NCBI GenBank assembly: GCA_019459185.1
Contig: JAIBEO010000080.1
Location: 1-64,000 of the forward strand
Origin: Rhizobium sp.
Lineage (GTDB): Bacteria > Pseudomonadota > Gammaproteobacteria > Xanthomonadales > Xanthomonadaceae
Direction of reading: 5' to 3'
DNA length: 64,000 nt
Shown here: positions 53,944-63,000 of the stretch, piece after piece
Layout: each line of letters opens with the position of its first letter
Numbering within the stretch: position 1 is the stretch's first letter
Notes under the pieces: model-generated
What the model was told of the DNA's origin: nothing
What the model saw: the letters and a program-made list of their open reading frames with translations, nothing else
The model's database searches: none
Made by a program: the position numbers and the translations under genes

Positions 53944-54683
53944 TGGCGGTGCGGCGACTGCGCTGGCAGGGGCCGGCGCGCACTGAAGCCTGCCGTGTCC
54001 GACTGGTCGGGCTGCTCGAAGCGTGGCGTGACGCCTGGTGCACTGGCAGCGGGGACATCTCCCTGGAGCCGGCGCTGGAGGGCGAAGTGCCGGACGTGGA
54101 ATGGCGCGGCGCAGCCCGGCTAGGCGGAGCCATCTGGCTTGGTTGCCCCCAGGGTGACGAGGCCCGGCTTGGCACCCTGCTGGCCGGACAGGACGGGCCG
54201 GATTTCGGGGGGATCGCGGCCCGCCTTGCGGTTCGCGCCTTGGAGGACTTGCTGGCAAGGCTCACGGACGCGTCGCCGGAACCGGCGGGCAAACCCGGCG
54301 AGCCTGAGTCCGATGCCGACTTCATTCGCCACGGTGGGATCGCTTTTTCGCTGACCGGCGTCCTGGCGGGCTACCGCCTGTTGGTGGATGCCACGGCCTG
54401 CGACCGCCTCGTCCCCCCGCTGCCGCCGGCAAGGGTGGATATCGCATCCCTCGACGAGGCGGTACGCACGCAGGAGATCGCGTTGAGTGCCGTTGTTCCG
54501 CTTGGCGAGCAGGCACTCGCGCAATCGATGACTCTCCAGGTGGGTGACGTGCTCCTGGCGGGTCCATTGAGCGCCGCGACGGTCCGGCTGGCCGCGGCTA
54601 CGGGGCAGGAGTTGGCTGCCGGCGTGTTGACCCGGGTCGGTGACGCCCGGGGGATCAGGATCGACCGAAGCCTGGATAACTGA
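53940..54683 (+). CDS. fliM: FliM-like C-ring protein with one SpoA domain
   Basis: 247 residues, against about 330 for FliM. The C-terminal SpoA domain is visible (VVPLGEQALAQSMTLQVGDV, LLAGPLSAATVRLAAATGQE). The N-terminus reads MMAVRRLRWQGPARTEACRV and has no LSQxEIDALL-type CheY-binding motif, and the middle CheC-like domain is reduced. It resembles the SctQ proteins of virulence-type III systems as much as FliM. It directly precedes fliN. Confidence 0.6.
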   Translation: MMAVRRLRWQGPARTEACRVRLVGLLEAWRDAWCTGSGDISLEPALEGEVPDVEWRGAARLGGAIWLGCPQGDEARLGTLLAGQDGPDFGGIAARLAVRALEDLLARLTDASPEPAGKPGEPESDADFIRHGGIAFSLTGVLAGYRLLVDATACDRLVPPLPPARVDIASLDEAVRTQEIALSAVVPLGEQALAQSMTLQVGDVLLAGPLSAATVRLAAATGQELAAGVLTRVGDARGIRIDRSLDN

Positions 54684-54694
54684 GGAAATCGCTT

Positions 54695-54988
54695 GTGAAG
54701 GAACTGAACACAAAGGCAGCGTCTGCTGCTAGCGCTGGAAGCCACGCTTCGCTGTCCATCAAGGACATCGGACTGATTGGGCACGTGCCGGTCACGTTGA
54801 TGGCGCAGGTGGGCTCCGTGCCGATGACCATTGAGAAGCTCTATGCGATGAAGAAGGGCGACGTGCTTTCCATGGTTGAAGCACTGGACGCGCCGGTATC
54901 GCTTCTTCTCAACGGCAAGGTGGTGGCGCGAGGGGAACTGATGGCGGTCGATGACCAGCTGGGAGTGCGGGTGATCGAGCTGGCATGA
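54695..54988 (+). CDS. fliN: flagellar C-ring protein FliN
   Basis: 97 residues with a GTG start and GAGGAA upstream. SpoA domain: IGLIGHVPVTLMAQVGSVPM, LSMVEALDAPVSLLLNGKVV, ARGELMAVDDQLGVRVIEL. Matches FliN in length and motifs. Helps dock FliH-FliI at the base of the export gate. Confidence 0.88.
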   Translation: MKELNTKAASAASAGSHASLSIKDIGLIGHVPVTLMAQVGSVPMTIEKLYAMKKGDVLSMVEALDAPVSLLLNGKVVARGELMAVDDQLGVRVIELA

Positions 54989-55347
54989 ACAGTGAGTTGA
55001 TCGCGACGGCGGCAGGCGCCTCGGCCATCCCCTTCAAGGCCAGCGCCGACATTTCCGCCATGGATGTCCTTGGCGTGGTCGGAGTCGCCGTCGGGCTGCT
55101 CGCGCTGGCGCTTGTGCTGGCGTTGGTGGCGCGCCGCCAAGGGTGGTTGCAGCGATGGGGTGTTGCCCCGGAAGAGGCGTCGTCTCCCCGGAGGGAACTC
55201 AGGGTCGAGCAGGTGCTGCGCCTGAGTCGTCACAGCGTGATCTTCCGGATCGTGGACGGTGATCGAAGGCTCCTGGTTGTGGAGTCGAAGGACGGCGTGC
55301 AGCTGCTCAGTTCGGATGCGCCTGACTCGGGAGAGCGAAGTGCCTGA
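54985..55347 (+). CDS. fliO: flagellar export assembly protein FliO
   Basis: 120 residues with one membrane helix (MDVLGVVGVAVGLLALALVL) and a short basic/beta cytoplasmic part (LRVEQVLRLSRHSVIFRIVD, GVQLLSSDAP). Low similarity is normal for FliO; the assignment rests on topology and position between fliN and fliP. Confidence 0.75.
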   Translation: MNSELIATAAGASAIPFKASADISAMDVLGVVGVAVGLLALALVLALVARRQGWLQRWGVAPEEASSPRRELRVEQVLRLSRHSVIFRIVDGDRRLLVVESKDGVQLLSSDAPDSGERSA

Positions 55348-56080
55348 CTATCGCCCCCTGGCTGTCATTGGCGGCCTGAGTCTGTTGCTCCTGGCGGGCG
55401 ACGCAGCGGCCAGCCCGGCCTCGGCCGCTCTCGATGCCGCGGTGCGCCAGGACTATGCGCCGGTACTGCGGACCTTCGTGCTGCTCAGCCTGCTGTCCTT
55501 CCTGCCCGTCCTGTTGATCGGGGTGACGTCGTTTACGCGAATCATCATTGTCCTGTCGCTGCTGCGCCACGCGCTGGGCATACCGCAGACGCCGCCCAAC
55601 AGCGTTCTGGTGACGCTGGCTGTGTTTCTGACGCTCTTCTCGATGGCGCCCGTGGTTGACAAGGTCAACCAGGATGCTTTGCAGCCCTACCTCGCGGAAG
55701 AGATTTCTGCGACGGATGCGGTGTCTCTGGGGAGCGGCCCCTTTCGGGACTTCATGATCAGCCAGACCAGGGAGTCCGATCTGCTTGCGGTGGTTCAGAT
55801 GTCGGGCGACACCCCACCAGGGAGCATTGAAGAGGTCCGCTTCTCGCATCTCGTTCCGGCATTCCTGCTGAGCGAGCTCAAGACGGCGTTTCAGATCGGG
55901 TTCGTGATCTTCCTTCCCTTCCTGCTGGTCGATCTGGTCGTGGCTGCAGCGCTCATGTCCCTTGGCATGATCATGGTGCCGCCCATCACGATCAGCCTGC
56001 CCCTGAAGATCCTGCTTTTCATCCTCATTGATGGCTGGGTCCTGGTGTCACGTTCCCTGCTCAGCAGCTACATGGTCTAG
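55340..56080 (+). CDS. fliP: flagellar export gate protein FliP
   Basis: 246 residues from the GTG at 55340, overlapping fliO by 8 bases (GGGAGAG upstream). Signal sequence and four membrane helices: TSFTRIIIVLSLLRHALGIP, QTPPNSVLVTLAVFLTLFSM, VPAFLLSELKTAFQIGFVIF, ALMSLGMIMVPPITISLPLK. All diagnostic FliP segments are intact. Confidence 0.95.
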   Translation: MPDYRPLAVIGGLSLLLLAGDAAASPASAALDAAVRQDYAPVLRTFVLLSLLSFLPVLLIGVTSFTRIIIVLSLLRHALGIPQTPPNSVLVTLAVFLTLFSMAPVVDKVNQDALQPYLAEEISATDAVSLGSGPFRDFMISQTRESDLLAVVQMSGDTPPGSIEEVRFSHLVPAFLLSELKTAFQIGFVIFLPFLLVDLVVAAALMSLGMIMVPPITISLPLKILLFILIDGWVLVSRSLLSSYMV

Positions 56081-56090
56081 GCATTCAAGG

Positions 56091-56792
56091 ATGGCGCTGG
56101 GCGAGGAGGAGTACGAGCTGTGGAGGAGGTTCCTGCGCGATGGCGATGAAGAAGCCCGTGACTACCTCTTCCTGAAGTACATGCCGTGGGCCCGACGGAT
56201 TGCGGGCAGCGTGTACGCAAGGCTCCGTGTTCCCCAGCTCGAATGGGCGGACTTTGCCCAGAATGCGGCCCTGGGCATGATGGAGGCCATGTCCCGGTTC
56301 GATCCGGACCGCGGGCTCGACTTCATCGCCTATGCCAAGCTCCGGGTGCGAGGTGCCGTATTCAACGGCGTCCGGATCTATTTGACCGGAACGGACCGTG
56401 CGACCGACCCGGGCAGGTTCGAGCAGCGCCTGGAGAGCATTGCCGAGCCTGGCCAGAAAGGGCGTCAAGACGATGTCCTGCTTAGCTTCTCGGATGCCGT
56501 CGTCTCCTTGGGCCTTGGCTACCTTCTGGAGTCCTCGGGGCAGCCGGAGGATCTATGCGCGGCGGACGACGGGCTTGCGCTGCGACGCGTGATTCAGGAG
56601 GCAATGGAGGAGCTGGCCGACCGGGATCGCCTGGTGCTCGGTGCCCACTACCTTGGCCATGTGCCATTTCAGGACATCGCCTCGCGGCTGGGCCTTACCA
56701 AGGGAAGGGTCTCGCAAATACATAAGGCCGCGTTGGCAAGGCTTCGGCAGATACTTCTCGCGAGGAACGTGAGTCCCGCAGACTACCTTTAG
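56091..56792 (+). CDS. fliA: sigma-28 family RNA polymerase factor FliA
   Basis: 233 residues from the ATG at 56091, 10 bases after fliP. Region 2 (YLFLKYMPWARRIAGSVYAR, VPQLEWADFAQNAALGMMEA), the sigma-28 type DPDRGLDFIAYAKLRVRGAV and region 4 (FQDIASRLGLTKGRVSQIHK) are present. FliA usually turns on late (filament and chemotaxis) genes and is held by FlgM; neither those genes nor flgM are in this window. It may control secreted effectors or genes elsewhere. Confidence 0.88.
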   Translation: MALGEEEYELWRRFLRDGDEEARDYLFLKYMPWARRIAGSVYARLRVPQLEWADFAQNAALGMMEAMSRFDPDRGLDFIAYAKLRVRGAVFNGVRIYLTGTDRATDPGRFEQRLESIAEPGQKGRQDDVLLSFSDAVVSLGLGYLLESSGQPEDLCAADDGLALRRVIQEAMEELADRDRLVLGAHYLGHVPFQDIASRLGLTKGRVSQIHKAALARLRQILLARNVSPADYL

Positions 56793-56843
56793 TACCGCAG
56801 CCAGGCCGGTAGGCGAGGCTTGGGGCAGGCCCGCCAGCCAAGA

Positions 56844-57239
56844 TCAGGTGCCCGGCGACGCGACTCCAAGTACAAGCGCAAGCACTCCTTCGAAGCGTTC
56901 GAGCTCACTCGTATCCGAAGTGCTGCGCTGGTAGTGCATCGGGTTGTCCATTACCTGCACTACGGGACAGCGCGCCCCACCATCCGCTTCCGGGCTGAGT
57001 GGCGCTTCGTAAACACAGGTCTGGGTCCAGGAACGCCAGCAGCGCAACACGTCATCCGGTGAAAGCCAGATGGCCCATCGGTCGTCCATGTCCCGGGGCC
57101 ACAGCCCCTGGCGCAAAAGGGCCAGTTCCCGCCGTGAAAATTCCCGGCCACAGCGGATGGGCCAGCGGTCTCCACGCAGGGGTTCCAGATGCGCCTGCCA
57201 GTGGGCGGGCAGGGCGGCAGGGTCATGGGGTAAGTCCAT
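56844..57239 (-). CDS. hypothetical protein
   Basis: 131 residues from the ATG at 57239 (MDLPHDPAALPAHWQAHLEP). Trp- and Arg-rich with no signal peptide (RRELALLRQGLWPRDMDDRW, WLSPDDVLRCWRSWTQTCVY). Family unknown. Divergent from the next gene, with about 105 bases between their starts. It is convergent with fliA and not obviously part of the flagellar cluster. Confidence 0.55.
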   Translation of the reverse strand: MDLPHDPAALPAHWQAHLEPLRGDRWPIRCGREFSRRELALLRQGLWPRDMDDRWAIWLSPDDVLRCWRSWTQTCVYEAPLSPEADGGARCPVVQVMDNPMHYQRSTSDTSELERFEGVLALVLGVASPGT

Positions 57240-57344
57240 ACGGGCAGGATACGAGGGTGGAGCGTTGAAGGGCAGCTTAGGGAGAAAGAGTCGCATGCCC
57301 TGCGACACGACCCTGATGCACTGTGATTTCACCCAGGAGCCCGT

Positions 57345-57749
57345 ATGCCGTCCATCCATCGCTACGCACGCGCCAAGAGACGCAATCTGCTTCCGCCTGT
57401 GGAGCGGGCCGTGTTGTCCGCCAAGGTTGTGCTTGCTGTTCACGAGGGGCGCATGGATGAGGACGCTGCCGGCGTCCTGTTGCGCCGGGCCATGGGTGTC
57501 CAATGGACCTTTCTGACGGCCTTGCAGTATCTCTCCGGGCAGGAGGCGATCACTTCCCTCAAGAGTCTTCCGGAAGACTGGGAGGTCGAAGGGTTAACCA
57601 AGGGTCTGGCCGCACAGGCGGTGCTGCTTGCTGGTCACATCTGTGCATTTGCCCACCCCGGGGGAGCGGCCTTGTCGGCCGGACATCTGGTCGCAGCGCT
57701 GAGACGACTACCACTTGACCGTGCAGGCGCGAAGAGTCAGCCGCTGTAG
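57345..57749 (+). CDS. hypothetical protein
   Basis: 134 residues, with AGGAG shortly before the ATG. Helical, starting MPSIHRYARAKRRNLLPPVE, with GVLLRRAMGVQWTFLTALQY and GLAAQAVLLAGHICAFAHPG. No family recognised. Convergent with, and overlapping by 13 bases, the small membrane protein gene on the other strand. Confidence 0.55.
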   Translation: MPSIHRYARAKRRNLLPPVERAVLSAKVVLAVHEGRMDEDAAGVLLRRAMGVQWTFLTALQYLSGQEAITSLKSLPEDWEVEGLTKGLAAQAVLLAGHICAFAHPGGAALSAGHLVAALRRLPLDRAGAKSQPL

Positions 57750-57994
57750 TACAGCTCCTGTCCGCAGGTTCGGCAGGTGTGTGCCCAGCCGGTGCCTACG
57801 AAGAACGCCTTCCTCTTCATCCACAGCGACGTGCCGCCGCAATGTCTGCACGCCACGCGGCCGGGCTTGACGCAGTCTGGATTGTCGCGGCGGTAGGACT
57901 CAAGCGTGTACAGCCTGGCCCTGACGATGAAGGGGCCGGCCACGACCAGAACAATCAGGCCGATGACAATCCAGTGATAGATCGAGTAGCCCAC
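57737..57994 (-). CDS. small membrane protein with zinc-ribbon tail
   Basis: 85 residues, GTG start with AAGGAG upstream. One N-terminal membrane helix (YHWIVIGLIVLVVAGPFIV) and a C-terminal four-cysteine ribbon: CRHCGG and CRTCGQ. Possibly a redox or metal-binding membrane accessory; no specific function can be assigned. Confidence 0.6.
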   Translation of the reverse strand: MGYSIYHWIVIGLIVLVVAGPFIVRARLYTLESYRRDNPDCVKPGRVACRHCGGTSLWMKRKAFFVGTGWAHTCRTCGQELYYSG

Positions 57995-58110
57995 AGCTCT
58001 TCTCCTTCCTGAAGTGGTTGTGTTTTGGGCGGCAATTGGAAATTTGAAGGGAATCTCGGCGTTGCGACGCGGGCCGCGGTGGCGGGCCCGCTCCTGCTAT
58101 TCAAGAAAAT

Positions 58111-58134
58111 CGAATATAGGAAATCCGAATATAG
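58111..58134. promoter_or_regulatory. direct-repeat operator of the Xre regulator
   Basis: CGAATATAG occurs at 58111-58119 and again at 58126-58134, 15 bases apart, in an AT-rich patch 26 bases before the xre start. The TATAG of either copy could be part of the -10 box. Two half-sites on one face at such spacing suit autorepression by the Xre protein that follows. Confidence 0.45.
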
Positions 58135-58160
58135 CGTGGGCCTCGCAAATCAGCGAGCCC

Positions 58161-58463
58161 ATGGCCAAAACTCTTTACCGAACCGAGAATTCCGTCCTGC
58201 GCGAGATGCTGCGGGGCGCGCGCGAGCAGGCGGGGCTCACCCAGAGCGACGTCTCCAGGTCCATCGGCAAGTCCCAGACCTTCCTGAGCGACGTGGAGCG
58301 CGGCGTCCGACGACTGGACGTCATCGAGCTGTGGGAGATATGCCAGGCCATGGGCGTGGATTTGACTGCCTTCGTTGCCCGGTTCGAGGCCGAGCTGGCC
58401 CGGCGCCGGTCCGCCCGGCCCGCACGGGCCCGGCCGAGCGGGCGGCCCCGGCGACGCGAGTAG
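58161..58463 (+). CDS. Xre-family helix-turn-helix regulator
   Basis: 100 residues from the ATG at 58161. HTH_3 domain at about residues 12-65 (VLREMLRGAREQAGLTQSDV, SRSIGKSQTFLSDVERGVRR, LDVIELWEICQAMGVDLTAF), followed by an Arg/Pro/Ala-rich basic tail (RSARPARARPSGRPRRRE). Probably autoregulates through the CGAATATAG repeats upstream. No toxin partner adjoins it, so it is a lone regulator rather than a toxin-antitoxin pair. Confidence 0.8.
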   Translation: MAKTLYRTENSVLREMLRGAREQAGLTQSDVSRSIGKSQTFLSDVERGVRRLDVIELWEICQAMGVDLTAFVARFEAELARRRSARPARARPSGRPRRRE

Positions 58464-58639
58464 CTCTGGCGTATTGGCGCGCTCTTGGGAGCGCGGTTGG
58501 AGCCAGGGCAGGGTTGCCGCCGCCGGTTAGTTCACGGCGGCAACTGCCGCCTCAATTCGGGTGCCGTGCCCCGGCCCTGCAGGAGGCTGGGAGCCCTGGA
58601 CCTTGGCCCGGCCAGGGTTCGGGATAGCCGCATCGATGG

Positions 58640-59758
58640 TCAGCGCGATCCTGCCAGGCGATAGGCATCGGCCGCGCTTGCCGGCCGGGCGTCCGGGGCC
58701 AGCTCAAAGAGGCACTCAAAGTAGGGCTTCACCGTCTCCCACGGCGCCTTGCTATCGAAGGCAGTGACGAGGGGTCGGCCCACCTCCACGATGTCGCCCT
58801 CCTCCTGCAAAGACACCGCAAGAGCGCTCCGGGCGTCACTTCCGCCGTGAAGCGCCGCATCCTGTTGGCCGTAGGAATAGAACTCGGAGATCCGACCTGG
58901 AGCAACGACCCGCCTGCCGGCTAGTTCACAGGATCGCGAAAGCGACGGACTCGACCGCTCCGCATGGCCCCCGGCGTAGCTGTCCTGAGGGGTATGAAGC
59001 AGACTGCCGAACGCCACTTCCCGGATGTGGCGGCGAAGGCCGGGCGCTCCCTGGGTAAAGAGGTCCTGGACGGACCAGCCGGTCCGCGTGAACGCATGGG
59101 AAAGTCCGCCGGGCATGCGTTCCCGGACAGGATCATCCAGCGCGATCTCCCCGATGGCGACCCGCCACGTGAACTCGACCCAGGCCATCACTTGGGCCTG
59201 GGTGACCTGCGCGGGGTCACCGTCCTTGGCGGCCATGGCATGGAGGGGCTGCAGATCGCCGAAGTGGGTCCGATAGAGCAGGGCCGCGCCACTGGCCTCG
59301 TCGAACTGCTCGCCTTGGGCGGCCCGGGTCTTGGCATCTTCAAAAAGCTGGTACCAGCAGCGCGGCTGCATCTGGAACCGGATGGTGTCGGTGACCTTGC
59401 AGGCCGTATGGGCACCCTGTCCCGAGTGGAGGCGAAACGCGGGGTCGTCGTTCCACCTCACCCCGGCCAGGACTGCAGTCGGTGCCCGGACCGACTCCGC
59501 GCCTCCGCACTCATCTTTGCCCCCGTCGCAGCCGAACATCCGGTTGGTGATCTCTTCATGGACCGCGTCCGTGAAGTGCTGGACGCCGTTGTTGGCCGCG
59601 AAGAGCTCCAACTTCGTGATCCAATTTCCGCGAATGTTGGCCATTCGACGCTGTTCCTCGGTGCCCTCGGGGGAGAGCTTATAGGCCAGGGCCGTAGGAG
59701 ACGCCACAGTCGCGAGGGTGGCAAGCGAGACAGCCAACGCAATTCGATTCAATTGCAT
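58640..59758 (-). CDS. secreted zinc-phospholipase C-like protein
   Basis: 372 residues, AGGAA before the ATG, signal peptide MQLNRIALAVSLATLATVAS then PTALA. The histidine and aspartate pattern follows the zinc phospholipase C / P1-nuclease type: HFTDAVHEEITNRMFG, VRWNDDPAF, THFGDLQPLHAMA, FGSLLHTPQDSYAGGHAERS. The trinuclear zinc residues thus appear present, but spacing is wide and I have no alignment. Likely an extracellular or periplasmic hydrolase. A palindrome upstream may control it. Confidence 0.55.
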   Translation of the reverse strand: MQLNRIALAVSLATLATVASPTALAYKLSPEGTEEQRRMANIRGNWITKLELFAANNGVQHFTDAVHEEITNRMFGCDGGKDECGGAESVRAPTAVLAGVRWNDDPAFRLHSGQGAHTACKVTDTIRFQMQPRCWYQLFEDAKTRAAQGEQFDEASGAALLYRTHFGDLQPLHAMAAKDGDPAQVTQAQVMAWVEFTWRVAIGEIALDDPVRERMPGGLSHAFTRTGWSVQDLFTQGAPGLRRHIREVAFGSLLHTPQDSYAGGHAERSSPSLSRSCELAGRRVVAPGRISEFYSYGQQDAALHGGSDARSALAVSLQEEGDIVEVGRPLVTAFDSKAPWETVKPYFECLFELAPDARPASAADAYRLAGSR

Positions 59759-59893
59759 ATGCGGTTCCTAAGGCCAGGGAACAGGCGGGCGAGTCACCCG
59801 GATACTTCTGCACACGGGAACTGGAACCAAAACCGGCGATGGCGTAGCACTAGAACTGCACGGATTACGTCTAAGGAGCGGGCTCGCGGCGGG

Positions 59894-59908
59894 TGAGAAA
59901 TATTCTCA
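59894..59908. promoter_or_regulatory. palindrome upstream of the secreted hydrolase gene
   Basis: TGAGAA-ATA-TTCTCA is a perfect 6+6 inverted repeat in a 270-bp gap, about 136 bases before the hydrolase start and 120 bases after the end of the NTPase-like gene. It looks like a repressor or activator site; the protein is unknown. Confidence 0.4.
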
Positions 59909-60028
59909 ACAGCTGCATTGCAGGTCGAGAAATCAACCGCTCGGCGAATAGGTATTGTGATCAATGACTGCCGTATGACCGCTCCCGACCCAAAGCGGAC
60001 ATGGTCTAACTCAGTTGGCCGGCCGCCG

Positions 60029-63000
60029 CTAGCCCGTTAACGTCGCGCGTAACCGATCTTGGATGGCAAGCGCGCCCTGGCGGCCGGTGGCAGCCAGCGC
60101 GGCGGCAATGTCCAGCAGCGCGGCGTGCGCGTCGGCGCGTTTGCGCAGTGCGGCCAAATCGTTCTGCAGCAGAGTAAGAATCAAGTCGATGAGCGCGTCC
60201 CCGCAGGCATCGCGATGGAATCCGATGGGCGTGTCGGGAGCCGTGAGCGAAGTGTTGATCCACAACAGCCCGTCGAACCGAAGAGGAGCACCAAAGGGTG
60301 AGGCCAGGAACAGGGCGAATCCAGCGAGATTGTCTTCGCGCCTAAGATGGGTCTTCGCCCAGTTCCCCAACGTCCCCTGCATCCGCAGGGCCGCTCCCGC
60401 CGGGAGCTTTTCAAGCACCCATTCGCTGCCAAACCCGAGAATGGATCGCCGCATCTGCTCGCCGTAGAACCACAACTTCGGCAAGTTCCAATCGGCGGCC
60501 AGGGCGTAGTCGGCCAGCGCTTTCCAAATCAACTCAAACCGCTGCGGATCTGCTCCCTTCGACAAACCTAGAAACAGCGCACTAGCAAAGTGTTGGACGG
60601 CGTAATGGCCGGTCGGTCCAAGCTCCAACACTTGCTGCCACACACGCCGGGCGCCGATCTCTGGCTCGGTGAGTGCCAAGGCCGCCAGCTTCTCCAGGAC
60701 GTGGTAAGCAAAGTGCCCGGGCAAGTGAAGTTCGCCGTTCTCTTCCCTAGCGTGATCGCGCGCGTGTTCGACTTCCAAAGCCCAAAACCGGGAGACCAAG
60801 GCAATATCCATCTCCCGATCCCCGGAGCCGGGTCCTCGCAGCAGCCAGCCAAACAAGCCATCAAGGCTATCCGTGTCCAAGCCCGCCCCGGCGAGGTGAT
60901 CCGGATGCCGACGCGACGGATCGGCCTTGAAAGCTCGCATCTGACGCCGAAACATGAGGCGTGCGCACCCGCGATCGACTCGGGCTAGGTCTAGCGCCTG
61001 CGCCTGGCAAGGTTGGTCGAGGGAAATCCTGCGCAAACGCTTCCACCAGTGCGTCCACACGCGTTCGACGGCGTCGACGTCCCCGTAACGGGGCGCCAGC
61101 ATAGTTAGGCCTGACCAAAGCACTCCGACGTGCAGCAGGCGCCACCAGCGATCACCGAGCTTCTTCCGATACTGGTATGCGGCCATCACAGTGGTGTTGG
61201 CCGCCAAACGGTCACCACTGGTCACTAGCCGGACGACGTGCCGGCTCGCTTCGGGGGAAGCTTCCACGGCCCACTGTCGCGCCAGTGCCGAAGCGACAAA
61301 ATCTATTCCCGTGTGCGTGGTCGGGAATCGCGCTTTGCTCAGTTCCTCGGCGGTGCTCGGTAGCGATGCCAATGCCGATTCGAAAACTGACTCGACCTTG
61401 CTCTTGGCCGCGGCGTGGCGCGCCAGCCAGTTTGGCGCGAGCACCGTGAGTGCCGCTGCGACCGCCCGTTCGCAGCGCTGCTGTACCCAATCTTCTTCGT
61501 GGGGCGGCAGCGCCAGGATTTCCCAAAGCTCCGTGGCCTGCTCGTCGCCGATCGGTTGGTCCGCGTCGAGCAGTTGTTGACACGCGTAAGGGGCCGTCAG
61601 TTGCTGGCGCGCCGGCGCGTGCGTCTGCTGCCACGCCTGCACTTCCTGCACGAGTTCGACGGGCGGGACAAAAGCCACCGTCCCTTCGTCATCGGTCCGA
61701 TAATTCACGCTGTCCAGGCGAGCGGCGGTGATTCGTTGTTCCAGGGACTCTTGAACGTCGTCGGGGTCGGTCCACTGGGCCGTCCAGCCGCGGACATCGT
61801 CCGCCAACACCGGATTGGCCCGAATCAATCCAATGGCGACGTCGACTAGCTCACGGCGACGATGCGGGGCCAACACCCAATGTCTTTCTAGATCGAACAG
61901 TTGCTCGCCCGACGAAACAAAATTGGCGTCAAAATTCTGCTCGACGTGTCCCACCCGAAAGGCATCCCAAGCGTAGAGCTCGGCTTTCGCCAACAACGGC
62001 GACAGGGGACCTTCGAAGAGCAGGGGGTGATGCTTACCGACATTGACCAGCAGCCCCAAGATCGCCACGGAGTTGGAATCCGACAAAAGTCGGTTGACCG
62101 TGGACGAGACGTCCAGGCCTTCATCGATCCGTGTCACCAGCCAGCGCTCGAGGCTGTCGAGAGCGCAATGCAGGTTTCCCGTTTGCGTGGAGGTGGCCTG
62201 GGACCAGGCCAGCTCGCCCGGCCCGCCGACGAAGGCTCGGTCGTCCCCCGCCACCGTAAGTACGAGCCCATGAGCCCGTGAGCCCGCGGCCCAGCGATCG
62301 GTGCAAAACGCGACCAATTGCAACAGTGCCTCGACCGCGTGATTGGGTGCGATCTGGAGAAAGGGCCAGAACGGACTTTTCCAAAATATCGACGGGAACG
62401 CATCAACCGGATAGTCCAGACCCAAACGGTCGCGGTACGGATGGCGTCCTGCCTCAAGGTCGCGCTCGGGTTTGTCCTCGACGATCAGCGCGAGCAGGAC
62501 TTCCGCCGCAACCGCGGGGGCCACTCGCATCAGTGGTTCCAAGACGCCGTTCTTGAAGCAGGCTTTTCTAAAGTCCTGATCGACGCGATGCTTGGCGCCA
62601 ATCGGCCAAGGCGGCAGTTTCTCCCGTCCGAGTCCGCTCATCCCTCCCATCCTGCGAGTCGTATCGTGGCGTGCTCGAAACCCAGGATCGGCCGCCAATC
62701 GCTGTTCGTGTTGGGCTTGGCGCTCGGAGACGATCGCCTGGATCCGAGTGGCCGTCTGAGCATCGATCGCCCGGCGCCCACTCAGCTCAAGGGCCAAGTC
62801 AGACACTTCGGTTGGCCGGTCTGGCGCCCCGGCGAGCGCCGCGGCATAAAACTCCGATTCCAAGTCGACCAGGATGTCTCCGGATCCCTTGTGCACCTGG
62901 ATCGACCGGGCCACCGCCAAGGCCAGGTCGGCGAGTTCGTGCCGGAAGGGAGTCGTCCGGTTGTCGTCCAGGGTGGCGGGGGATTGGATGAGCCAAGTGT

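Noticed and set aside
35775..56792. Reading the cluster as a virulence-type (injectisome) type III system
   Set aside because: It encodes rod, hook, P-ring and L-ring proteins (FlgBCFG, FlgE, FlgI, FlgH) and no secretin or needle gene, so it is flagellar in origin.
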